From Fragilariopsis cylindrus CCMP1102 (taxonomy: Eukaryota > Bacillariophyta > Bacillariophyceae > Bacillariales > Bacillariaceae), in contig FMBT01000368.1 of NCBI GenBank assembly GCA_900095095.1, forward strand, positions 140,212 to 204,211: DNA of 64,000 bases. The letters are read 5' to 3'. Position numbers and translations under genes: made by a program. The notes beneath the pieces were generated by a model, which was not told where the DNA came from, did no database searches, and saw nothing but the letters and a program-made list of their open reading frames with translations. The stretch's first letter is position 1, and every line of letters starts with the position of its first letter. Positions 56,401 through 64,000 of this stretch are shown here, piece by piece.

Positions 56401-59400
56401 TGTACCTTCTTCAACAACCGATGACCAATACGAGGTTTATGTGAGACCTGACGGCAAGAAGGTGAGACGGCTTAGGCGGAGTGCTATTGATGCTCAAGAT
56501 GGACAAAGTACGAATTCAGGAGAGCCTTCGCTTGCGTCGATGCTTTCGAACGACAGAGCGATTGAAGCGAAATCAAGCAGTGCGGCAACGGTAGCAGGAG
56601 ATGATATGACAGGCAAATCTTCGCTGAATCGAACTGGTGCTTTGTCAGTTAGAAAAGAAACGCCGGCTTTGTCAGTAGAAGACAAAGAAATTGTTTCTCG
56701 GTATAAAAAATGTTGAAGATGGGTATGCCGGAGGGTGCAGTGTTGCAGAAAATGTTTGCTGACGGAGTATCGCAGTATGTTCAAGATAGTGTGTTAGCAA
56801 ATGAGGAACATCCAAAATCGTCGTCTTCTCAGCCCTTATCTCAAGTCGCCGATCCAAAGATATCTTCACTACCATCTGAAGAAGAAGATTATGCAACAAA
56901 ATATAGAAAAATGTTGAAAATGGGAATGCCAGAAGGTGCAGTGATACAAAAGATGAGTGTAGATGGCATAGCACAGAATATTCAAGACTCCGTCATTGCA
57001 GGGGAGGTTCCTCCCCCAACAGCACGCCCAAAAGCCCTAACTGCAGAAGAGGAAGAGGAAGCAACAAAATATCGAAAGATGTTGAAAATGGGAATGCCAG
57101 AAGGCGCAGTAATACAGAAGATGACTGTAGATGGCGCAGCGCAAAATATTCAGGATTCGGTCATTGCAGGTGCAGATACTAATGCATCAATTGTACAAAT
57201 AAAATCGACTGTTGAAGCCGTGGCTGCTTCGGCACCCGTTCCGAAAGGGATGGCTCTTGTTCAGAAAGATGCTGCAATAATAAACGATAGAATGGTACTT
57301 GTTCCAAAAGAACAAGCTCAAAAGACCATCCCAGAAGGTATGGTCGCAGTTTCTAAAGAAAAAGCCGGTGAGGGCGTTCCCGAAGGATATGTGCTTGTGC
57401 CAAGAGATCAAGTTAGGGGGGATCCCGGAGACGATTTAATCCTTGTAAGGAAAGACCAGATCAAAGACGACATGTCATCATACATCGTTATGATGGGGCC
57501 CGACGACTCATTTCGAGGTAATGATAGTCAGGAGGGATTTGAAAATGTTGATATATCTGGTGCCAAAATTGTGTCAATGAATGATCTACCAGATGAAGTC
57601 GAAAAAATGAAGAAAATCGAAGCTAAAGGAGGACGACCTCGATTTCTTCTTCAAGCACTACCCGAAGACAAAGAGATGGAAGATGATTTTATCCGCAAGA
57701 ATCTGCTTCCGAATGAAGAAACAACAGCATCTGTTGCGTCATCTCCACGAGAACCCGAATCCAAACAGAAAGCAGCCGCCTCTTCAAGTGTTGCTGAAGT
57801 ACTCTCACAGATGTCTTCCATGGGAGGTGACTTCGATGCTGAGAAAATGCAGGAATTGTTGGAAAAACTAGAAAATGCGGAGAAGCGACAATTGAAACTT
57901 GAAAAGCAACTTGCAGCAGCTGGTGTAGCCATCGCAGAAGATATCGACTATGATATTTGTGTCAAAAAAGTTGAACAAATTGGAAAACGAATGGGTGAAA
58001 TCGGCGGCAGTGATGTTACCCATCCAGACAAAGAGGAACAAAACCGACTCCGCGAAGAGTATTTCAAGCTTGAACAAGACATGGAGAAGTACAATTCAGC
58101 TCTATGTATCACAGATGAATACGTAGCTGAACAGAATAGAATCGAGAAAAAATGGGAGGACGATAATGCTCCTCATAATTTGGAAGCATTAAAGAAATTG
58201 AGACGGCACATGCCTATAGAAGTTCGAAATATGAGCGAAGCCCAGCTTTCAAATGATCCATCTCCTAATGGCAAGTATCTTCCTAAAGCAACAGCAATGA
58301 AATTCAAGCGAACGAACGTTCTTCAGATCATCAGACGTCATCCGGGTGATATCGTCCCAATGCACCCGTCCACCCTTGAGAATATGCGTGTCACGGGTTT
58401 GACTCTCACTGAACGTCGAGCCGTATATGAACATCTCAGAGAGTGTGGTCCAAAATGGTATGCGCAGAAGGCCGAAAAAATGACGGAACGCAAATGGGTT
58501 TGGTTTAAGATGATGAAAGACAACTTCAAAGAGAACCTAGCATCTTATCAACGTCATGTTGCTCAATATGGTCCTCCTGGAGCCCATCCTTACGCTACCA
58601 GAGCAAATCCAAACGAAGGCTGTCCTATGATTGGAAAACAATGTCCATTGAAAGCAGATAAACTAGTCGACTATGATTTTGAAGACTACGGGTACCCAGA
58701 TGGAGCTATATACGAAGTTTCAGAAGTGCGAAAAGCAGATACCGACGATCCTGGCGCTAAGGCTATGGCAGAGGCTCTGGAACTCATGAAAGAGAAAAAG
58801 GCAAACGAACGTAGTGATGCACTCAAGAAACATTACAAGGGGAAATTACTGCAAGTTGCGAAGGCGAATGGAAGCTGCGAGAGTATGGATGATATGGTAG
58901 AGAAGCTGGGTTACGGAATGACAAAATGGCTAGAATCTAGTATCAACATGGGTGATGACAAATCAAAATTGACAGATGATGTCAAAAAGAAGCAAGTGGG
59001 AAATATCTCGGATGTTTTGAATGACTGTAAACTATCAACCCTTGATATATGCGGTAGATCTGGGATGCAACTTTCTGGGAAGAAGACAGACGATGAGAAG
59101 CCAGATCCGCGATCAATAATAGAATGCTCTCTTGCAGAGGAGGTCTTAGAAAGCTTTGCTGTATTTGCGAAATATGTGACTGATCGTTTGAAGGAGATTG
59201 ATATGGCCGATACTCGCATAAAATCTACAATCGATATGCTTAAAAAAATACTAATGGAACTTCACGAACGAAATGTCAAGACAATAAAGGATTTGGGTGG
59301 AGAAAGACTTGAGCGTTCACGCAAGCTAAAGACTCGGGAAGACATAGAAGATGAAATCAAAGAGCAGATGAAGTCTGCAGAATCACCTGCTGCTGCTGAC

Positions 59401-60082
59401 GAGGAAGCTACAGGACCTCCCCTACCAGGTCCACCAAGAGGAGGGCTTATGGCAGCAATTCAAGGGGGAAGAGGTGAAGGTGGAGGAAGAGGAGGATTAC
59501 TGGGTGCAATCCAAGGAGGACGTGGTCGTGGCGGCGGTGGCCGAGGAGGATTATTGGGTGCAATCCAAGGAGGACGTGGTCGTGGCGGTGGTGGTCGAGG
59601 AGGGCTTATGGATGCAATCCAAGGAGGACGTGGTCGCGGCGGTGGTCGAGGAGGGCTTATGGATGCAATTCAAGGTACGTCAATTCAATGCGTGATAGCA
59701 AATCTCGTTTATCATCACTTATTATCTAACATTTTTCTTTTTCATCTTAGGGGGAAGAGGCGGAGGTGGAGGAAGAGGCGGATTATTGGGTGCAATTCAA
59801 GGTCGCGGTAAAGGCGGCGGTGGCGGCGGTGGTCGAGGAGGATTGTTAGATGCAATTCAAGGTACGTCAATGCGTGATAATAATAATAAATCTCGTTTAT
59901 CATTACTTAATCTAACAATTTTATTTTTCTATTTAGGGGGGAGAGGAAGAGGTGGAGGAAGAGGAGGATTATTGGGTGCAATAGAAGGTCGTGGTCGTGG
60001 CGGTGGCGATAAAGGCGGTGGCGGAGGGCGAGGTGGGCTTATGGCAGCAATTCAGGCTCGCAACGGCGGTGGCGGGGACTAA
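53412..60082 (+). CDS. Very long WH2-array protein, probable actin regulator
   Basis: Eight exons by my reading: 53412-54180, 54323-55056, 55166-55373, 55483-55914, 55988-56252, 56344-59674, 59751-59861 and 59937-60082, about 2,000 residues. A -1 break in a six-A run at 56705-56710 joins SRYKK to MLKMGMPEG. Order: an N-terminal globular domain (residues 1-150); about twelve copies of a motif like GEIYTRADGKRVRRVKR separated by LSGF-type linkers; three copies of KYRKMLKMGMPEGAVIQKM, a motif also seen in WASH-complex subunit CCDC53; coiled coil; a region with HPGDIVPMHPSTLENMRVTG; a proline patch (GPPLPGPPRGG); then nine GGLLGAIQGG-type units in Gly/Arg sequence. LLxAIQxG is the core of actin-binding WH2 motifs. 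Action on actin or the Arp2/3 complex is inferred. Confidence 0.72.
59439..60060 (+). repeat. Nine WH2-like units, with duplicated exon-intron segment
   Basis: Nine copies of GGL(L/M)xAI(Q/E). The introns at 59675-59750 and 59862-59936 both start GTACGTCAAT, share GCGTGATA and AAATCTCGTTTATCAT, and end in a T-rich tract before AGGGGG. Both split the unit after AIQ. This shows exon plus intron duplicated together. Confidence 0.8.
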
Positions 60083-60939
60083 AGTAATACTAAATGGATA
60101 TGACCATCAATATTTGTCTTCGACGGCAAATTGCTATATAATTATAGTTAAAACTCCCTTTGAAATTTTGGTATGGACAAAGTTATGGTTGATGAAAAAT
60201 CACAGGATACATTGATTTCAAATATTACTTGAATTGTCTTGTAGAACTGTATCATCCAATAATAAGAAATTTGAACCAACTTCATCTTGAACGAAAGGTT
60301 TCTTCTGGTGAAATGTCCAGCGTGTTTTACCTTTTAACGTCTTCTCAAAACCCGAAGAGGCTCTCAAGTTGGAAGCTGAAGACAAATTGAAAAGTGAAAG
60401 ACTTAATGAGTGTGTCATCAATCATGTTGCTAAATAGAAGTAATCTGTCAAGACCAAGCTTAACCTTTTTCGACTGAATTGAAACTTTTAAACATAATCC
60501 TATTTCAGATCTCATGATTCATTCAATCATTAATGGAAATATTTATAAGAAAGGAATTTCATCTACGATACTTTGTTTAGAGCTTTATTATTTGGTATGG
60601 TAGAGGCAGTTAGGATGCAAATACAATCCTAACCCAACCATCCATGCAGGGCTCCATACTGCTAAGTACTTTTACAAGGTATGACTACAATTCTAAATTG
60701 TAGGTTATAAGTACAATGTATGTTTTATGTAAATAACAAAAAAGGGAGCAAACAGAAAGGGGGTATCGTCTAATCGGCGTGCCGTCCCCTTTTTTGTGCT
60801 AAGTTAGTGCTTGTGAAATTTGAAAATTCGAAACAAAGATTGACGATTGACGACAACATAACGATGGTCGATGGTATGTTGCAATTAATCTTGACAGAAC
60901 TCAATACCACTTATAAACATACAACCCTTGGTCATCACC
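60083..60939. other. Spacer with a hairpin and T-run
   Basis: No protein gene. At 60756-60795 AAAGGGG pairs with CCCCTTT around an inner CGGC/GCCG stem, and is followed by a total of six T (60790-60795). It looks like a small structured RNA end or RNA polymerase III stop. No box A/B promoter is found, so I do not call an RNA gene. Confidence 0.35.
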
Positions 60940-62618
60940 ATGGACGCTTCTAACCAAGCCTGGTCGAATCAACGGGGGGAACGAAGAGGGAGCAGCAGCA
61001 GCAGCAATAGCGCTACCAAAACCAGCCAACAAGAACTCTACAATAAATTAAGAGCATATGAGACCCGTCGAAGACTTGCATATGCCTCCAAGTTTGATTC
61101 AATTTCGCTGTATTGGAAATCCTATTGTGATTTATTATCAGCATCGCTCAAGGAAACTAGTCGAGCTCAACGGATTGTTCTTGGAACCACCCACGCATAT
61201 TCGATGTATGCCGAAAATATGCGTGGGATTTACGAGGATACATTTTTGGATGAAAAGGGAAATATCGCCAAAGACAAACAAAAAAAGAAGAAAGCCTCCG
61301 TGCGTAATAAGTTACCAGAAGAAATTTTGGATGGAAGTAATAAGAATACTCAGTCGAAGACGACAGATGCGAAAGGTGCTGTGTCGGTCTTAAAGGAAAT
61401 ACGGGAAGCTCAAAACGACTTGGCGGTACGATTCGAGGAACATTCCTCTGATGAAGAAATTGCAGATCTGATTGGATCATTGCTAGATACGACTAAGGAA
61501 TCTTTTGATACGATTGAACGCTTGGGTAGCTCTATTCTAAATGAGTTGGAAAAGACAGAGAACGAGGTAACACAAGTCTGGAATGCCTACTTAAATTCCA
61601 GATCTGGAGTAGTGGAAGGGAGTACCAACGAAGAATCTGTTCCCAAAGTAGTTATAGATCCATGGGTAAGTGAGGAAATAAAAGTCAATTTTCCGAATGA
61701 ATCTACATAGAAATGAAATTTATGGATGTATGTAGATATAGATGTAGATATGCAAGGGGGCTAACCTAATGTGTCTGCTTCTTTCTTTCCTCCGTTACGA
61801 TCCTAATTACGAAGGTTGTAGAAATGCAGTACCGCGTTGCCGTTACATACCAAAATGTAGCATGGGACAAGGGAAATGGGGAATTATCAAATCTGTTCAT
61901 CAAAGTCAAACAGGAAGAAATCACAAGACGTATGAATCTAAGAGAATTCCTTGTCGCTTTCGCGCAGCGTCAACAGAGGCTCTTTCTTAGTCTGCCTGGT
62001 ATTCAAACCAAAAGTTCTAGAGGAGCTGGCTGGAAAGGATTTGTCTCGCGATGAAATGGAAAAGGCTGTTCACACTATATCGAAGAGCATGCGTCAAGGT
62101 ACAAACGAACAACAGTTGGTGCGGATCAAGTGACAGCCTGCGAAGATGACTTTGCTGATTTTAATCTTGAGTCACCTTTAACTAGCGATTTGCTAAGCAA
62201 GGCTAAAGTTGTTTTGCGCAAAGCGGAAGGTGGAGATTGGACATTAAGCCTTGCTGTTATGAGTGCTGATTCATTCCTTCATATGTTCGATATCGAGTCT
62301 CCCAGCGTAAATCTAAGAACGAAAGCAGAAGTTGCCTTTACGTTACTTGCTCCTACACTCGTTATACCCAATGTTGACAATCAGATGCTAGGAAAATCGA
62401 ATTTTGGTAGAGACTGGAGTGAACCTTTGACACCCACAGAATCTATGATTCTAGGAAAGTGTAGGGTAAGGCGGTTGGATGATAATTGTTTTGAAATGGT
62501 AGAATCTCTTTCTCTCACGTCGAAATTCGCTATTGGTAAGACAACAAGGAGAAGAATACAAATACAGACACCGACCAAGGAGGAAACAGATGACTGGATT
62601 CAAATATTGACTTCTTAG
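60940..62618 (+). CDS. F-BAR-like/PH-like protein, paralogue of the 31.6-kb gene
   Basis: Exons 60940-61665 and 61815-62618 (149-base intron) give about 509 residues. The order matches the second half of the 31.6-35.1 kb protein: YETRRRLAYASKFDSISLYW with AQRIVLGTTHAYSMYAENMR against AERLILGISKASRLFANSLR; IYEDTFLDEKGN against VYDDKLLDDKGN; LREFLVAFAQRQQRLF against LHQLMLAFAPRQRRLF; and a C-terminal PH-like part beginning LRKAEGGDWTLSLAVM. The intron sits at nearly the same place after the first helical half. The acidic linker and N-terminal globular domain are absent. Two compensating one-base breaks (about 62000 and 62115) interrupt the frame. Membrane scaffolding is inferred from the fold. 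Confidence 0.65.
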
Positions 62619-63634
62619 CTATTTCTAGTACATGTAAACTCAAAAAATAATTAAGCATTATGATCATTTTCATCCCAAGCAGAAGCACAGAAAAAATGGT
62701 GTATGTCGCCGTTGCATTTGAGTTACCTTAGGGATTAGTGCCTATCACATTTCTATGCAACTGCTTGTCTCCTAGCAACGAGGATTCCAAAGCAAAGAGA
62801 GTACAATTGTAGAAAAAATCCATGTTTGACTATTTCAGCATCAAATTACAAACTAAGTGTCTGGACACAATCTCTTCAGATATTTCTTATGTTTGTCTGT
62901 GCGCAGGTATGACATGATATGTTCTTTGTAGACTTTATCCTAGAAAACAACCCATTGTTTGAATGCTTGTTCTACATAATGTAGGCTAGCTACAACAAGC
63001 ACTTCATCATAACTTTTCTTTGATTTGGATGGACTCTATGTGGTCCTCTAGAACAATAGCAGACTATAAAGCCGACTACTGCATACAGCAATACCACCAT
63101 AATTTCTGCCATCCTTTCTGATAATTTCTTAATCTTCTTTTGGCTACACATACTAGGCAACAACAAACAACAACAACAAAAACAAAATGTGTGTGTGCGT
63201 GCATCAAGTTGGTGTGGGAATCTGAATAATCTATTATATTTCTTCAATTTTTTGAAAAAATGTCTCGTGACCACGATGATACTAACGTTGAGTTACGACA
63301 TTTTTTTAAATACAGTAACGTGAATTTTGACATGCTCGAAATAATTATTGATGAACAAACCACGATACACGATATTTCATACCGAAGTTTTTTCTACTTC
63401 ACTTATTTCTTCTCTCGGAAACTAACAATCAAAACAATCAAACAACGCAGCCCACCCAACCTACTTTGCACTTTGAAGTAATATTTAGAGCCAGTGACGC
63501 TTGAGAGCATCACAAAGCCAAGGTCGAGGGTCGAGATCGAGATCGATGATCAGTAGATAGAGATCAGGCCCTCGTTCATAAAATAAGGACACATAAATTC
63601 AAATTATTTCCATGCCAGAAAATCAAACGATATA
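62619..63634. other. Gene-free spacer
   Basis: No gene is seen. A GTGT run at about 63188-63200 and CAACAA run at about 63159-63185 are the only repeats. Confidence 0.5.
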
Positions 63635-64000
63635 ATGAGACGGAAAGAAAGAGTAACAACGGGATCAGTCCATTCATCAGACGATGCCGACTTCGCTGCG
63701 GGCGGTGGTATATCCGATCCTTTCCTACCTAAACCTCCAGATTCGAGAGGATCAGTAATATCAATGACGTCAGATATTGAATTTTACGAAGATCTAATCT
63801 CTGACCCTGTCCTAGTTTTAGGTATGGACATAAGTCACGTATCACGCAATGGTCAATTCCTTATCTTGTGCCTCGGGAGTATTTTTTTCAGTTTACTTTA
63901 TGGCTTCCTCCAGGAGCTTTTATCGGTTCGGCTTTGCAGCCGACAGCTCGGTCTTTACCTTGCTACTGTACAATTCGTTGGATATACGTTCCTTGCCTAC
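63635..64000 (+). CDS. PAPS transporter-like nucleotide-sugar transporter (SLC35B2/B3 type), 3' end outside window
   Basis: Starts MRRKERVTTGSVHSSDDAD at 63635 and is open to the window end (122 codons). After a hydrophilic head, MDISHVSRNGQFLILCLGSI, then FFSLLYGFLQELL and LGLYLATVQFVGYTFLAY follow the first two membrane helices of SLC35B2/B3 proteins, which import the sulfate donor PAPS into the Golgi. The motif YGFLQEL is characteristic of that subfamily. The rest of the 10-helix protein should continue to the right. Golgi sulfation would fit the two Golgi glycosyltransferase candidates in the window, but that is context only. Confidence 0.85.
   Translation, partial: MRRKERVTTGSVHSSDDADFAAGGGISDPFLPKPPDSRGSVISMTSDIEFYEDLISDPVLVLGMDISHVSRNGQFLILCLGSIFFSLLYGFLQELLSVRLCSRQLGLYLATVQFVGYTFLAY

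Noticed and set aside
62990-63274. 94-residue minus-strand frame with a hydrophobic segment
   Set aside because: It is spread over CAA/GT repeats with no homology or splice logic.

Overview
The window reads as nuclear DNA of a diatom, probably a pennate one; this is inferred from content, not from a search. The support is: AT-rich, low-complexity spacers; short GT-AG introns; Asn, Ser and Asp homopolymer runs inside proteins; an ER signal followed by an ASAF-type plastid-targeting motif on a methionine sulfoxide reductase; a Sec-type selenophosphate synthetase; and PiggyBac-like and Crypton-like mobile DNA. About 24 protein genes on both strands alternate with spacers of 0.2-2 kb.

Layout. 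1-21 kb is mostly housekeeping: an unknown 5'-truncated gene, a DUF819-family membrane protein, a RAD54-like SNF2 ATPase, a GT14 (core-2/I-branching/xylosyltransferase-like) enzyme, phosphoserine aminotransferase, an MFS transporter, SAICAR synthase, a TCP11-like protein, an Rpp14-like RNase P subunit and a patatin-like lipase. 21.4-26.4 kb is a mobile island: a complete PiggyBac-like element (15-bp perfect terminal repeats, TTAA on both sides, intron-containing transposase) beside a truncated Crypton-like recombinase. 26.6-35 kb holds a Golgi-type glycosyltransferase candidate, a thylakoid-lumen-type MsrB, an RBMX2/Ist3-like splicing factor and a coiled-coil/PH-like protein. 35-39.4 kb is gene-poor and carries a 1,867-bp non-autonomous LTR element (TRIM) with apparently identical 294-bp LTRs, a 5-bp target duplication and a putative self-priming binding site, plus a PiggyBac-type zinc-ribbon remnant. 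39.4-64 kb holds a secreted single-pass membrane protein, a membrane-anchored GH81 beta-1,3-glucanase, a DUF4239 protein, SelD with an in-frame TGA and a candidate SECIS, a histone-H1-like-tailed protein, a very long WH2-repeat protein, a paralogue of the 31.6-kb gene, and the start of a PAPS-transporter-like SLC35B gene.

The most notable items are the TRIM with a 15-nt LTR/PBS self-complementarity, the selenocysteine SelD with its candidate SECIS, the intact PiggyBac-like element, and the WH2-array gene, whose repeats are repeatedly split by introns at nearly the same point and whose last two introns are visibly duplicated.

Caveat: at least a dozen otherwise well-conserved genes show isolated one-base frame breaks, mostly -1. 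Assembly indels are the likeliest reason, so broken reading frames here should not be read as pseudogenes without read support. Intron boundaries are my own reading of splice sites and homology.
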